A stretch of DNA of 64,000 nt from Bacteroidota bacterium (GTDB taxonomy: Bacteria; Bacteroidota; Bacteroidia; Bacteroidales; Tenuifilaceae): contig JAKQKB010000033.1 in NCBI GenBank assembly GCA_029560875.1, positions 1 through 64,000 on the forward strand, written 5' to 3'. This document shows, piece by piece, positions 26,640-36,870 of the stretch (position 1 is the stretch's first letter; every line of letters starts with the position of its first letter). A program made the translations under genes and the position numbers. The notes under the pieces are model-generated. The model was not told where the DNA came from, did not search any database, and saw nothing but the letters and a program-made list of their open reading frames with translations.

Positions 26640-28766
26640 ATGTCACTAAAAAAAGAAATATTAACCCGAATTGCAGTAGTGTACGTATTTTTCGTGCTGC
26701 TGGGGTTAGGCATTATTGCTAAAATTATCTACATACAGTTTGTTGAGGGGCATAAGTGGCGTGCAAAGGCTAAGGTTATTACCTATAAGGATATCATTGT
26801 AACTCCTAATCGGGGCGATATTTGCGCTGCCGATGGACGGGTTCTGGCCACATCAATTCCCTATTTCGATTTAAGAATGGATTTGCTTGCTGGTGGTGTT
26901 ACCGATTCTGTTTTTAATGCCAATATCGACTCGTTGGCAATTTGTCTGTCGAACTTTTTTAGGGATAGGTCCAAGTATGCCTACAAATCCGAATTGACCA
27001 ATGCCCGCCGTTTGGCAAAAAATAAGCGTTTCTACCCAGTTGCACCTCGCAAGGTGAATTACATAGAGTTACAGCAAATCAAGAAATTCCCGTTGTTCCG
27101 CTTAGGCGAGAATAAGGGTGGATTTATCCCTGTGCAAAGCAATAAGCGCATTCTGCCTCACGCAACAATGGCAGCGCGTACCATTGGAACGGTTAACGAG
27201 GGCGGCGTTTCTGTGGGTATTGAGGGTGCTTTCGATTACGCCCTAAAGGGCAAGGCTGGACTTAGGGTGCATCAGCGCATTCCTGGAAATAGCTGGGTTG
27301 AGGTGAAGAGTATGGACCAGATTGATGCCGAGGATGGCGCCGATGTTGTTACTACCATTGATGTGGAACTACAGGATGTTGCCGAGGCTGCATTGCGTAA
27401 GCAGTTGGATATGCACAACGCCGAGCACGGCTGTGCAATTCTGATGGAGGTTGCCACTGGCGATATCAAGGCCATAGCCAACCTTAAGCGCGAGGACGAT
27501 GGCTCCTACTCCGAGATGTACAACTACGCCATTGGCGAAAGTACAGAGCCGGGTTCAACAATGAAAATCCCAACCCTGATTGCGCTACTTGAGGATGGCC
27601 GGATGGAACTGGAAGATACCGTTAATACTGGAAACGGAAAGTATAAGATTTACGATAGAACAATTGTCGACTCCAAGGAGGAGGGCCACGGAAAGATATC
27701 GGTGAAGGAGGTTTTTGAGGTTTCGTCGAATGTTGGTGTGGTTAAACTGGTGAATAGGTATTACAAAGGACGCGAACGCGATTTTATTGACAGGATTTAC
27801 GCGATGAAGTTGAATCAACCCCTAAATATTTCCATTCCGGGCGAGGTTGCACCTTACATTAAGTATCCGGGCGATAAGTATTGGTCGGGGATGTCGTTAC
27901 CGATGATGAGTATTGGTTACGAACTTAAGCTTACACCGCTTCAAATTCTTACGTTCTACAACGCCATTGCAAACAATGGCCGAATGGTTAAGCCACGTTT
28001 AGTGAAATCGCTGGTAAGGCGCGGACAGGTGGTTCAATCATTTTCACCCGAGGTAATATCTACATCAATTTGCTCAAGGTCAACACTCCGTAAGGTTAAG
28101 GAGGTGCTTGAGGGTGTTGTGGAGCAGGGTACCGCTATGAACCTAAAAAATCCTCGATATAAAATTGCAGGAAAAACAGGTACAGCCCAGGTTGCAAAGG
28201 GAACAAAGGGTTATAAGCACGGAGGGAGAATTAGCTACTCAGCATCGTTTGCAGGGTATTTCCCAGCCGACGACCCCAAGTACTCCTGCATTGTGGTGGT
28301 TAACTCGCCCTCCAATAGCGTGTACTATGGAAACCTAGTGGCAGGCCCAATTTTTAAGGAGATATCCGATAAGGTTTACGCCACCAGCCCTGAGTGGTTC
28401 CGCGAGGTTGACGATAGTGGAGATTTGAAGGAGATACCTCAGGCTAAATCGAGTAGCAGGGAGGCCTTGGCTGAGGTGCTCGATGAGCTGGATATTCCTT
28501 TCGAGAAGGTCGATAAAAAGGCCGATTGGGTTACCACCGAGCGCGATAGCGTTAAGGTTGAGTTGAAGAAACTGAACGTATCCAAGAAAACCGTTCCAAA
28601 TGTAGTTGGAATGGGATTAAAGGATGCATTATTCCTGCTCGAGAATACTGGGTTAAGGGTTAAGTTTCAGGGCAGAGGCTCTGTTCGCTCACAATCCATT
28701 CAGGCAGGAACCAAGGTTGCTCCGGGAAGTACTGTGTTTTTGGAGATGAGTCTGGGGGAGAGTTAG
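26640..28766 (+). CDS. ftsI: Division transpeptidase FtsI/PBP3 with PASTA domain
   Basis: 708 residues. Septal class B penicillin-binding protein. An N-terminal membrane helix (about 12-32) is followed by a dimerisation domain and the transpeptidase. Active-site motifs are STMK in TEPGSTMKIPTLIAL, SSN in FEVSSNVGVVKLV, and KTGT in KIAGKTGTAQVAKG. The C terminus has one PASTA domain (KKTVPNVVGMGLKDALFLLE and on), typical of Bacteroidota FtsI. It belongs to the dcw operon between ftsL and murE. Confidence 0.96.
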   Translation: MSLKKEILTRIAVVYVFFVLLGLGIIAKIIYIQFVEGHKWRAKAKVITYKDIIVTPNRGDICAADGRVLATSIPYFDLRMDLLAGGVTDSVFNANIDSLAICLSNFFRDRSKYAYKSELTNARRLAKNKRFYPVAPRKVNYIELQQIKKFPLFRLGENKGGFIPVQSNKRILPHATMAARTIGTVNEGGVSVGIEGAFDYALKGKAGLRVHQRIPGNSWVEVKSMDQIDAEDGADVVTTIDVELQDVAEAALRKQLDMHNAEHGCAILMEVATGDIKAIANLKREDDGSYSEMYNYAIGESTEPGSTMKIPTLIALLEDGRMELEDTVNTGNGKYKIYDRTIVDSKEEGHGKISVKEVFEVSSNVGVVKLVNRYYKGRERDFIDRIYAMKLNQPLNISIPGEVAPYIKYPGDKYWSGMSLPMMSIGYELKLTPLQILTFYNAIANNGRMVKPRLVKSLVRRGQVVQSFSPEVISTSICSRSTLRKVKEVLEGVVEQGTAMNLKNPRYKIAGKTGTAQVAKGTKGYKHGGRISYSASFAGYFPADDPKYSCIVVVNSPSNSVYYGNLVAGPIFKEISDKVYATSPEWFREVDDSGDLKEIPQAKSSSREALAEVLDELDIPFEKVDKKADWVTTERDSVKVELKKLNVSKKTVPNVVGMGLKDALFLLENTGLRVKFQGRGSVRSQSIQAGTKVAPGSTVFLEMSLGES

Positions 28767-28791
28767 TTTTTGGGTTATTAAGTTAATGAGA

Positions 28792-28815
28792 AAATAAGTA
28801 AATAAGTAAATAAGT
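28792..28815 (+). repeat. Tandem repeat AAATAAGT x3
   Basis: Three perfect 8-bp copies lie in the ftsI-murE spacer, flanked by further TTATTAAGTT-like sequence on both sides. They end 74 nt before the murE start. Confidence 0.8.
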
Positions 28816-28889
28816 TATTAGGTTATTAAGTTGATTGTGGGGGTAATGGCTACTCTTTACAAGTTAAAAGAGAAAAAAGATATATAGCA

Positions 28890-30350
28890 ATGTTGATTAC
28901 ACTAAAAAACATACTACCAAAATCGCTCAAGTTCGATGCTGTTGGCGCGTTGGATGTTGAGGTGACTGGTTTAACGTTCGATTCTAGAACGGTCGACCGC
29001 GGATTTTGCTTTTTTGCAATAAAGGGTACTCAGGTTGATGGTCACCAGTTCATTTCAACTGCCGTTGATAAAGGTGCTTCGGTGATAGTTTGCGAGCAGA
29101 TGCCCGTAGAAGCATCACCCAAAACAACCTATATCAAGGTTGCGGATGCATCGTATGCGTTGGGTTTGATAGCATCGGCATTCTACGGCAATCCTTCGGA
29201 GAAGTTGAGGTTGGTTGGAGTTACGGGTACAAACGGAAAAACTACCACGGCAACTCTGCTTTACAAGATGGCTGGCCTATTGGGCCATAAATCTGGCTTA
29301 CTTTCAACTGTTGTAAATTACATTGGCGATACCGAGGTTCCTGCTACACATACTACCCCCGACCAAATTCAACTCAACGCTTTGCTTGCTAGAATGGTGG
29401 CTGAGGGTTGCGAGTATTGCTTTATGGAGGTTAGTTCTCACTCGGTGGTGCAGAATCGTATTGCTGGGTTGATGTTCTGCGGTGGAATTTTTACCAATAT
29501 CACACACGACCATTTGGATTACCACAAAACCTTCGATGAGTACATCAAGGCTAAGAAGCGCTTCTTCGATAACCTACCTACCGATGCTTTCGCAATTACA
29601 AACATCGACGATAGGAACGGAATGGTAATGCTCCAGAACACTAAGGCTAAAGTGGTAACCTACTCGTTACGCTCAATGGCCGATATGCGTTGCCGCATAG
29701 TGGAAAGCCATTTCGATGGCACACTGCTAAACCTCGATGGTGTTGAAGTGTGGACGCGCTTAATTGGCGAGTTCAACGCTTATAACCTTTTGGCAATTTA
29801 CTCAACACTTATCAGCCTTGGTTTCGAGAAAGGCGATGTACTAACCAAGTTAAGTGAGGTTACTGCGGTATCGGGTAGGTTTGAGTATATCAAGTCGAAC
29901 AGCGGCATTGTTGCTGTTGTGGACTACGCACACACTCCCGATGCATTGGTGAATGTGATTGAGACAATTAAAAAGATTAAGGGCGACGACCAGCGTTTGA
30001 TTACTGTTGTGGGTGCTGGTGGAAATCGCGATAAAACCAAACGCCCAGTTATGGCAAAGGTTTCGGCTGAGATGAGCGATATGGTTATCCTAACATCGGA
30101 CAATCCCCGCTTTGAGGAGCCCGAGGATATTTTGAATGATATGAAGGCTGGGGTTGATATCACCTTAACTCGCAAGGTTATTACCATTGTGGATAGGAAA
30201 GAGGCAATCCGCACCGCTTGCCTAATGGCAAAAAAGGGCGATATAGTTTTGGTGGCTGGTAAAGGTCACGAGAACTATCAGGAAATAAAGGGCGTTAAGC
30301 ATCATTTTGATGACAAAGAAGTTGTAAGTGAAATATTTAATACGTTGTAG
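28890..30350 (+). CDS. murE: UDP-MurNAc-tripeptide synthetase
   Basis: 486 residues. MurE adds the third amino acid to UDP-MurNAc-L-Ala-D-Glu. The ATP-binding loop is [17 protein letters not shown] (about residues 111-127). The specificity motif DNPR (in [13 protein letters not shown]) indicates meso-diaminopimelate rather than lysine. It is followed after 2 nt by mraY; murF, which often lies between them, is absent. Confidence 0.97.
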   Translation: MLITLKNILPKSLKFDAVGALDVEVTGLTFDSRTVDRGFCFFAIKGTQVDGHQFISTAVDKGASVIVCEQMPVEASPKTTYIKVADASYALGLIASAFYGNPSEKLRLVGVTGTNGKTTTATLLYKMAGLLGHKSGLLSTVVNYIGDTEVPATHTTPDQIQLNALLARMVAEGCEYCFMEVSSHSVVQNRIAGLMFCGGIFTNITHDHLDYHKTFDEYIKAKKRFFDNLPTDAFAITNIDDRNGMVMLQNTKAKVVTYSLRSMADMRCRIVESHFDGTLLNLDGVEVWTRLIGEFNAYNLLAIYSTLISLGFEKGDVLTKLSEVTAVSGRFEYIKSNSGIVAVVDYAHTPDALVNVIETIKKIKGDDQRLITVVGAGGNRDKTKRPVMAKVSAEMSDMVILTSDNPRFEEPEDILNDMKAGVDITLTRKVITIVDRKEAIRTACLMAKKGDIVLVAGKGHENYQEIKGVKHHFDDKEVVSEIFNTL

Positions 30351-30352
30351 AT

Positions 30353-31606
30353 ATGCTGTACTATTTTATTGATTTTCTTCAACAGTACTTCGATATTCCT
30401 GGGTCTGGTCTATTCAAGTACATCTCGTTTCGTTCGGCAATGGCATTCATATTTTCTTTATCATTTGCCTTGTTGGTTGGGAAAAAGATTATCCGATTCT
30501 TACAGCGTCAGCAGATTGGCGAGGAAATCCGCAACCTTGGCCTCGAGGGCCAAATGCAGAAGAAAGGTACACCCACAATGGGAGGTATCATTATTCTTGC
30601 ATCAATACTACTTCCCGTGTTGCTTTTTGCCGATTTGGCGAATATCTACATTATCATAATGATTTTAGCAACGGTTTGGCTAGGAATAGTTGGCTTTGCC
30701 GATGATTACATAAAAGTGTTCAAAAAGAATAAGGAGGGACTTTCGGGTCGATTCAAGATTCTAGGTCAGGTTTCGTTAGGTCTTTTTGTAGGTTTAACAA
30801 TGTGGTTAAGTCCAAGCATTGTGGTGCGCGAACCTGCTCCTAAAACTAAGGCTCCTACTCAAGTTGAAACTGTTGTAGCATCGGAGTATAATGGCGCTGA
30901 ACCTGTAAAAGTGCTAAAGAGCGAGAAAACAACCAAAACAACCATTCCATTCTTCAAGAATAATGAGTTTGATTATTCAATGTTGAATCCATTTAAGGGA
31001 GAGTGGAGCGATATCATTACCTGGTTAATATTTGTAGTAGTTGTAATTCTTATTATCACTGCGGTTTCCAATGGTGCAAACCTGACCGATGGATTGGATG
31101 GATTGGCCACGGGCGTATCGGCGGTAATGGCCACAACGCTCGGAGTTTTTGCATACTTATCGGGTAACGTTATCTACGCAGAGTACCTGAATATAATGTA
31201 TATCCCACAATCGGGAGAGTTGGTGGTGTTTATGAGCGCATTTATTGGTGCTGCGGTTGGTTTTCTTTGGTACAACAGCTATCCAGCCCAAGTATTTATG
31301 GGCGATACAGGCAGTTTAACAATTGGTGGAATTATCGCGGTTTTCGCCATTGTGGTTCGTAAGGAGTTGTTAATTCCAATCCTTTGCGGAATATTCTTGG
31401 TTGAGAATCTGTCGGTGGTAATTCAGGTTAGCTACTTTAAGTACACCAAGAAGAAGTACGGCGAGGGTCGCAGGATATTCCTGATGTCGCCGTTGCATCA
31501 CCATTACCAGAAGAAGGGCTATCCAGAGCCAAAAATCGTAACACGATTCTGGATTGTGGCAATTCTGCTGGCAGTTATTACTGTGGTTACTCTTAAAATT
31601 CGATAA
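30353..31606 (+). CDS. mraY: Phospho-MurNAc-pentapeptide transferase
   Basis: 417 residues, about 55 more than in E. coli. MraY makes lipid I at the membrane. Signature segments are [16 protein letters not shown], the [20 protein letters not shown] loop with its Asp pair, and [15 protein letters not shown]. The extra length is a hydrophilic stretch between about residues 160 and 220 (with [20 protein letters not shown]), as is usual in Bacteroidota MraY. Multi-pass membrane protein. Confidence 0.97.
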   Translation: MLYYFIDFLQQYFDIPGSGLFKYISFRSAMAFIFSLSFALLVGKKIIRFLQRQQIGEEIRNLGLEGQMQKKGTPTMGGIIILASILLPVLLFADLANIYIIIMILATVWLGIVGFADDYIKVFKKNKEGLSGRFKILGQVSLGLFVGLTMWLSPSIVVREPAPKTKAPTQVETVVASEYNGAEPVKVLKSEKTTKTTIPFFKNNEFDYSMLNPFKGEWSDIITWLIFVVVVILIITAVSNGANLTDGLDGLATGVSAVMATTLGVFAYLSGNVIYAEYLNIMYIPQSGELVVFMSAFIGAAVGFLWYNSYPAQVFMGDTGSLTIGGIIAVFAIVVRKELLIPILCGIFLVENLSVVIQVSYFKYTKKKYGEGRRIFLMSPLHHHYQKKGYPEPKIVTRFWIVAILLAVITVVTLKIR

Positions 31607-31626
31607 TCAAAATAAAAACAAATAGT

Positions 31627-32961
31627 ATGAAGCGAATAGTTATACTAGGTGGAGGCGAAAGCGGTGCTGGTGCGGCTGTGTTGGCTCACAAGCAGGGTTT
31701 TGATGTTTTCCTTTCCGATTCGTCGGCCATTAAGCCCCGCTACAAGGAGTGGCTCGATAAGTACAGCATTCGCTGGGAAGAGGGGAAGCACACCGAGGAG
31801 TTAATCCTCAACGCCGATGAGGTGATTAAAAGCCCTGGCATTCCCGATAAGGCGCCTTTAATTGTGAAAATTCGCGAGAAAGCAATTCCAATTATTTCGG
31901 AGATTGAGTTTGCTGGACGTTACACCAACGCCTACACGGTTTGTATAACTGGCAGCAACGGAAAAACTACAACCACCTCGCTTATTTACCATATGATGCA
32001 GAAGGCAGGGTTGAACGTGGGTTTGGCAGGGAATATTGGTAATAGCTTTGCATATCAGGTAGCCGAGAACAACTTCGATTACTACGTAATTGAGCTAAGC
32101 AGTTTTCAGCTCGATGGTGTTTACGAGTTTAAGCCCGATATCGCCATTTTGCTGAATATCACCCCCGACCATTTGGATAGGTACGATTATAAGATGCAGA
32201 ACTACGTAGAATCTAAGTTCCGCATCACTAAAAATCTTTCGGAGGACGATTGCTTTATCTTCTGCTCCGACGATGCTGTGACTATTGAGCAGCTTAAGCG
32301 CATTGTGCTAAGAGCGCAACAATTGCCATTCTCCATTAGGAGCAAGGATAACCAAACGTCGTGGATTGAGAACGAGCATCTATTCATTAATTACGATGAT
32401 AGTGATTTTTGTATGTCGATTAACGAATTGTCTTTAAAAGGAAAGCATAACATCTACAACTCAATGGCCGCAGGAATTGCGGGTCACGTGTTGAATATCC
32501 GCAAGGAGGTGATACGCGAATCGCTATCCGATTTTCAGGGCGTTGAGCATAGGCTAGAGCCTATTTTAACCATAAAGGGCGTTAAGTATATAAACGACTC
32601 CAAGGCAACCAACGTGAACTCAACTTGGTACGCTTTGGAAAGTATGGATACGCCTGTGGTTTGGATTGTTGGTGGCGTTGATAAGGGTAACGATTACTCC
32701 GAGTTGATGGATTTAGTCAAGGCTAAGGTAAAGGCGATTGTTTGCTTGGGCGTCGATAATGCTAAACTACATAAGGCTTTTGGCGATGTAATTAGCGTAA
32801 TGGTTGATGCTCGCTCTGCCGAGGAGGCAGTTCAGCAAGCCTACAAACTTGCAAGCCCTGGCGATGCTGTTTTACTTTCGCCTGCCTGCGCTAGTTTCGA
32901 TTTGTTCGACAACTACGAGGACCGTGGCCGTAAGTTTAAAGCAGCAGTTAGGGAACTGTAG
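31627..32961 (+). CDS. murD: UDP-MurNAc-L-alanine:D-glutamate ligase
   Basis: 444 residues. MurD adds D-glutamate to UDP-MurNAc-L-Ala. The N-terminal nucleotide-binding start MKRIVILGGGESGAGAAVLA and the ATP loop CITGSNGKTTTTSLIYHM (about residues 102-119) are clear; NDSKATNVNSTWYAL is a further family signature. It lies 20 nt after mraY. Confidence 0.97.
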   Translation: MKRIVILGGGESGAGAAVLAHKQGFDVFLSDSSAIKPRYKEWLDKYSIRWEEGKHTEELILNADEVIKSPGIPDKAPLIVKIREKAIPIISEIEFAGRYTNAYTVCITGSNGKTTTTSLIYHMMQKAGLNVGLAGNIGNSFAYQVAENNFDYYVIELSSFQLDGVYEFKPDIAILLNITPDHLDRYDYKMQNYVESKFRITKNLSEDDCFIFCSDDAVTIEQLKRIVLRAQQLPFSIRSKDNQTSWIENEHLFINYDDSDFCMSINELSLKGKHNIYNSMAAGIAGHVLNIRKEVIRESLSDFQGVEHRLEPILTIKGVKYINDSKATNVNSTWYALESMDTPVVWIVGGVDKGNDYSELMDLVKAKVKAIVCLGVDNAKLHKAFGDVISVMVDARSAEEAVQQAYKLASPGDAVLLSPACASFDLFDNYEDRGRKFKAAVREL

Positions 32962-33041
32962 TGATTGGTGATTGGTGTTTTGTGTATAGTTAGTTGTTCG
33001 TTGATAGTTGATGGTTGTTCGTGAAGAGAGTTAGGTCTTTC

Positions 33042-33072
33042 TTGTCATCCCGAGTTTGTTGAGGGAACTCTT
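33042..33072 (+). repeat. Dispersed TTGTCATCCCGAG element, half copy
   Basis: TTGTCATCCCGAG, then TTTGTTGAGGGAACTCTT in the murD-ftsW spacer closely matches the left half of the fuller element at 35388-35454. Confidence 0.7.
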
Positions 33073-33087
33073 AATATTTAACGTCTC

Positions 33088-33115
33088 ACGATTCACGAAT
33101 AACGATTCACGATAA
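33088..33115 (+). repeat. 14-bp direct repeat upstream of ftsW
   Basis: ACGATTCACGA occurs at 33088 and 33102 with a 14-bp period, ending about 10 nt before the ftsW start. It resembles the other short tandem arrays found before murE, murC and ftsZ. Confidence 0.7.
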
Positions 33116-33125
33116 ATAAAAAGAT

Positions 33126-34295
33126 ATGTCAGGGATTTTTGGACGATATTTTAAAGGAGATAGAGTGATATGGACGGTAGTTATTATCCTATCGGCTGTG
33201 TCATTGTTGGCTGTTTACAGTTCAACAGGGTCGTTGGCGTATCGTTTCCATGGTGGAAGTACAACCTACTTCCTAATAAAACAGTTGATTTTCTTAGGAC
33301 TTGGACTTTCAATAGTGTTTATCACTCACCTTATCAGCTACAAGGTATACTATCCGCTTTCAACCATTCTGCTTGGAATTTCGGTGCCGTTGCTGCTTAT
33401 AACACTTGTGTTTGGGGCGACATTAAACCAAGCATCGCGTTGGTTAGAGGTTCCAGGGCTTGGAATCACATTCCAAACATCGGACGTGGCCAAGCTGGCG
33501 CTGATAATGTACATATCGAAAATATTGTCGCAAAAGCAGAAGGATATAAAGGATTTACGCCAAGGCTTTGTGCCTTTAGTGGTTCCAATAGGTTTGATTT
33601 GTATGCTTATTCTCCCTGCAAACTTCTCCACAGCAGCATTACTTGGCTTGGCTTGCTGGATTATGATGTTTGTGGGCAGAGTAAACCTTAAGTATCTGCT
33701 TGGATTTACAGGTTTAGGAATAATTCTGCTTGGAGCATTTATTGTGATTGCGTTGCAATTCAAGAATGTGGGTAGGGTTCATACATGGATAAATCGTATC
33801 GAGAATTTTGCCAGTGGCGATAATGGTGATGGAAACTATCAGGTTGAGCAATCAAAGATTGCAATTGCAACAGGAGGAATAATTGGCAAAGGTCCTGGCC
33901 GCTCAACCCAGCGTAATTTTCTGCCACATCCATATTCCGATTTCATTTTTGCAATTATTGTGGAGGAGTACGGATTGTTGGGAGGTGCAATAATTCTTGC
34001 ATTATACCTGATTTTGCTATTTAGGTCGGCATTAATTGTTAAGAATGCCAAGCGAACGTTCCCGGCCTTTCTGGCCTTTGGGCTTGCATTGCTGATGGCG
34101 CTGCAGGCCTTGGTAAACATGATGGTTGCGGTAAACTTAATTCCAGTTACCGGACAGCCATTACCATTGGTTAGTATGGGAGGAACATCGCTGTTCTTTT
34201 CGAGTGCAGCCTTTGGAATAATTTTAAGTATTAGTAGGTCACAGAGTAAAACTGAACTATTCGATGGAGAAGAACCAATTGAGGATAATAATTAG
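33126..34295 (+). CDS. ftsW: Septal peptidoglycan glycosyltransferase FtsW
   Basis: 389 residues with about ten membrane helices; the SEDS polymerase that works with FtsI. Family features include LAVYSSTGSLAYR near the start, GKGPGRSTQRNFLPHPYSDF and FAIIVEEYGLLGG, and the end segment TGQPLPLVSMGGTSLFFSSA. Its last 32 nt overlap the start of murG. Confidence 0.96.
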   Translation: MSGIFGRYFKGDRVIWTVVIILSAVSLLAVYSSTGSLAYRFHGGSTTYFLIKQLIFLGLGLSIVFITHLISYKVYYPLSTILLGISVPLLLITLVFGATLNQASRWLEVPGLGITFQTSDVAKLALIMYISKILSQKQKDIKDLRQGFVPLVVPIGLICMLILPANFSTAALLGLACWIMMFVGRVNLKYLLGFTGLGIILLGAFIVIALQFKNVGRVHTWINRIENFASGDNGDGNYQVEQSKIAIATGGIIGKGPGRSTQRNFLPHPYSDFIFAIIVEEYGLLGGAIILALYLILLFRSALIVKNAKRTFPAFLAFGLALLMALQALVNMMVAVNLIPVTGQPLPLVSMGGTSLFFSSAAFGIILSISRSQSKTELFDGEEPIEDNN

Positions 34296-35379
34296 CGGTG
34301 GAGGCACGGGAGGTCATATCTTCCCAGCAATATCCATTGCAAATGCGCTGAAGGAGATTAACCCTGAGGTTGAAATTCTTTTTGTGGGTGCCGAAGGCAA
34401 AATGGAGATGGAGCGTGTGCCAAAGGCAGGCTACAAAATTGTTGGTTTGCCAGTAGTTGGCTTTCAGCGTAAGTTGACATTGAAAAACGTGTCGTTTTTC
34501 TTCAAACTCTTCAAGAGTATGAAGATGGCGCGCAATATTATTGCCGACTTTAAGCCTGCAGTTGTGGTTGGAGTTGGCGGTTACGCCAGTGGGCCAATCC
34601 TAAAGGCTGCTCAAAAAGCCAATATTCCAACGCTTATTCAGGAGCAGAACTCTTACGCTGGAGTAACCAATAAGATGTTGGCAGCAAAGGCCTATAAAAT
34701 CTGCGTTGCATACGATGGAATGGAGAAATATTTCCCTAAGGATAGAATTCTGATGACCGGTAATCCTGTACGTCAGGATTTGGAGAAGTTGACTGCATCC
34801 AAGGAGGAGGCGTTAAAGTACTTCGATATTAATCCAAACCAAAAGGTGATTCTGGTTTTAGGCGGTAGCCTTGGCGCTCGCACTATCAACCAGAGCGTAA
34901 TGGCCAATATGACGGAATTAGTCACGCATCACGATATTACAGTGATTTGGCAAACAGGCAAGATTTACTACTTGGATATTAAGCAGCAGTTGGCAGGCTA
35001 TAATGCGCATAACATTAGACTATTCGATTTTATCAATAGAATGGATTTTGCATACGCCGCAGCCCATGTGGTTATCTCACGTGCAGGTGCAGGAACAATT
35101 TCGGAGCTTTGCTTGGTGGCAAAACCTTCCATTTTGGTTCCATCGCCAAATGTGGCTGAGGACCACCAAACGCATAACGCAATGGCTTTGGTGAGGAATA
35201 ACGCCGCGGTTATGGTAACCGATGCCAATGCCAAAACGGAATTGGTTAGTACCGCAATTGCTTTAGTAAGCGATGAAGCTAGGTTAAAGGATTTATCAGC
35301 AAATATTCTGAAAATGGCGTTGCCAAATTCGGCCAATATTATTGCTGGAGAAGTTTTAAAGTTAATTGATAATAATTAA
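34264..35379 (+). CDS. murG: Lipid II synthase MurG
   Basis: 371 residues. MurG adds GlcNAc to lipid I at the inner face of the membrane. The glycine-rich loop ISGGGTGGHIFPAISIANAL is at residues about 10-29; VGVGGYASGP, LVLGGSLGARTINQS and ISRAGAGTISELC are the other GT28 motifs. It overlaps ftsW by 32 nt. The dispersed repeat begins 8 nt after its stop codon. Confidence 0.97.
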   Translation: MEKNQLRIIISGGGTGGHIFPAISIANALKEINPEVEILFVGAEGKMEMERVPKAGYKIVGLPVVGFQRKLTLKNVSFFFKLFKSMKMARNIIADFKPAVVVGVGGYASGPILKAAQKANIPTLIQEQNSYAGVTNKMLAAKAYKICVAYDGMEKYFPKDRILMTGNPVRQDLEKLTASKEEALKYFDINPNQKVILVLGGSLGARTINQSVMANMTELVTHHDITVIWQTGKIYYLDIKQQLAGYNAHNIRLFDFINRMDFAYAAAHVVISRAGAGTISELCLVAKPSILVPSPNVAEDHQTHNAMALVRNNAAVMVTDANAKTELVSTAIALVSDEARLKDLSANILKMALPNSANIIAGEVLKLIDNN

Positions 35380-35387
35380 GTAGGGTT

Positions 35388-35454
35388 TTGTCATCCCGAG
35401 CGTAGCGAGGGAACTCTTTAGGGGATAGATGCTTCCACAAGCACAGCATGACAA
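35388..35454 (+). repeat. Dispersed element bounded by TTGTCAT/ATGACAA
   Basis: This 67-bp sequence between murG and murC starts TTGTCATCCCGAGCG and ends CAGCATGACAA, so its termini are a 7-bp inverted repeat. The inner part contains GAGCGTAGCGAGGGAACTC. Partial copies occur at 33042-33072, 39141-39167 and 53070-53130. It resembles the palindromic intergenic repeats common in Bacteroidota. No coding capacity. Confidence 0.75.
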
Positions 35455-35458
35455 GAGC

Positions 35459-35486
35459 AACGAACAACGAACAACAAACAACGAGC
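35459..35486 (+). repeat. Heptamer tandem repeat upstream of murC
   Basis: Four 7-bp units, AACGAAC, AACGAAC, AACAAAC and AACGAGC, end 2 nt before the murC ATG at 35489. The array occupies the whole ribosome-landing region; no Shine-Dalgarno is visible. Confidence 0.8.
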
Positions 35487-35488
35487 AA

Positions 35489-36868
35489 ATGGATTTTGAG
35501 CAAATTAAACGGGTTTACTTTGTAGGGATAGGCGGCATTGGGATGAGCGCTTTGGCTCGTTACTTTGTGCAACGCGGGAAGGCTGTTGCTGGTTACGATA
35601 GAACATCGTCCAGCATTACCGTTGATTTGGAGAAGATGGGCGTAGTTGTTCACTATACCGATGATGTAAATCTTATTCCTGCTGATTTTCGCTCGTCCAA
35701 TGATACGTTGATTATTTACACTCCAGCAATTCCTGCAGAGCATAGTGAGTACAATTTCTTTAAGAATAATGGTTTCCAGATTATAAAGCGAGCACATGCG
35801 TTGGGCTTTATTGCATCGGCAATGAGCGTTTTGGGCGTTGCTGGCACACACGGAAAAACATCAACAACCACAATGCTTTCGCATTTGTTGGGTAATTCAT
35901 CGGTTGGCTGTGATGCATTTTTGGGTGGAATTTCAAAGAACTTTGGTAGCAACCTTGTTACAGCAGATAATGGCAAAAACTTACTGGTTGTTGAGGCCGA
36001 TGAGTACGACAGGAGTTTCCTTAGCCTATTTCCTCATTTGGCAATAATCACTTCGGTTGATGCCGACCATTTGGACATATACGGCACTCACGAGCACGTT
36101 TTGGAAGCATTCGGGCTGTTTGCAGGTCAAATTAAGCCTAATGGCTTTTTGGTGATGAAACAGGGTTTAAATTTCTCTCCAAAACTAGCCAGCGGTGTAA
36201 AGGTTATTAACTACGGTTTTACAAGTAACGCAGATGTTTATCCATCGAACATCAGCATTATTGATGGTTTCTACAACTTCACCCTGAATTCTCCTAATGG
36301 AAAAATTGAAAACTTACAACTAGGAGTTCCTGGTAAGTATAATTTGGAGAATGCCCTTGCAGCATCGGCGGCAGCATTGACAATGGGAATTAGTAGCAAT
36401 GAGTTACGTAGCGGTTTGCAGAGTTTCTCCGGCGTGGTTCGTAGGTTTGATGTACAGTTCAAGAACGCAACATCAATTTATATTGACGATTATGCGCATC
36501 ACCCACAGGAAATCAACGCAATGGTTGAATCGGTGCGCGATGTATTTCCAAATCGTAAAGTTGTAGGAGTGTTTCAACCTCATTTGTACAGTCGCACCCG
36601 CGATTTTGCCGATGAGTTTGCGCAATCGCTCGATAAGTTGGATACGGCAATAATGCTCGATATTTACCCAGCACGAGAGTTGCCAATTGAGGGAGTAACA
36701 TCGAACTCAATTTTAGGCAGAATGAAGAACCCCCAAAAAATGCTTTTGAGCAAGAGCGATGTTTTGGAGTGGGTGAAAAAGAACGATATAGATATTTTGG
36801 TGACAATGGGCGCAGGCGATATCGACCGTTTGGTGCCTCAAATAGTGGAGGTTTTGAAAAGCAAGTAA
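35489..36868 (+). CDS. murC: UDP-MurNAc:L-alanine ligase
   Basis: 459 residues from the ATG at 35489. The frame is open 60 nt upstream, but that extension lies inside the dispersed element and the heptamer array, so the family start MDFEQIKRVYFVGIGGIGMS is chosen. MurC adds L-alanine to UDP-MurNAc. The ATP loop is GVAGTHGKTSTTTMLSHLL; VVEADEYDRSFL and IDDYAHHPQEI are further signatures. Confidence 0.97.
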   Translation: MDFEQIKRVYFVGIGGIGMSALARYFVQRGKAVAGYDRTSSSITVDLEKMGVVVHYTDDVNLIPADFRSSNDTLIIYTPAIPAEHSEYNFFKNNGFQIIKRAHALGFIASAMSVLGVAGTHGKTSTTTMLSHLLGNSSVGCDAFLGGISKNFGSNLVTADNGKNLLVVEADEYDRSFLSLFPHLAIITSVDADHLDIYGTHEHVLEAFGLFAGQIKPNGFLVMKQGLNFSPKLASGVKVINYGFTSNADVYPSNISIIDGFYNFTLNSPNGKIENLQLGVPGKYNLENALAASAAALTMGISSNELRSGLQSFSGVVRRFDVQFKNATSIYIDDYAHHPQEINAMVESVRDVFPNRKVVGVFQPHLYSRTRDFADEFAQSLDKLDTAIMLDIYPARELPIEGVTSNSILGRMKNPQKMLLSKSDVLEWVKKNDIDILVTMGAGDIDRLVPQIVEVLKSK

Positions 36869-36870
36869 CG

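Noticed and set aside
33170-33691. 173-residue plus-strand frame inside ftsW in another frame
   Set aside because: ftsW is complete in its own frame with all SEDS motifs; the alternative frame shows no family pattern.
35459-35486. Heptamer array considered as a CRISPR remnant
   Set aside because: Units are 7 bp with no spacers, and no cas gene is nearby; it is a simple tandem repeat.
36769-36870. Upstream in-frame start for ftsQ
   Set aside because: It lies entirely inside the 3' end of murC; the ATG at 36871 directly precedes the membrane anchor.
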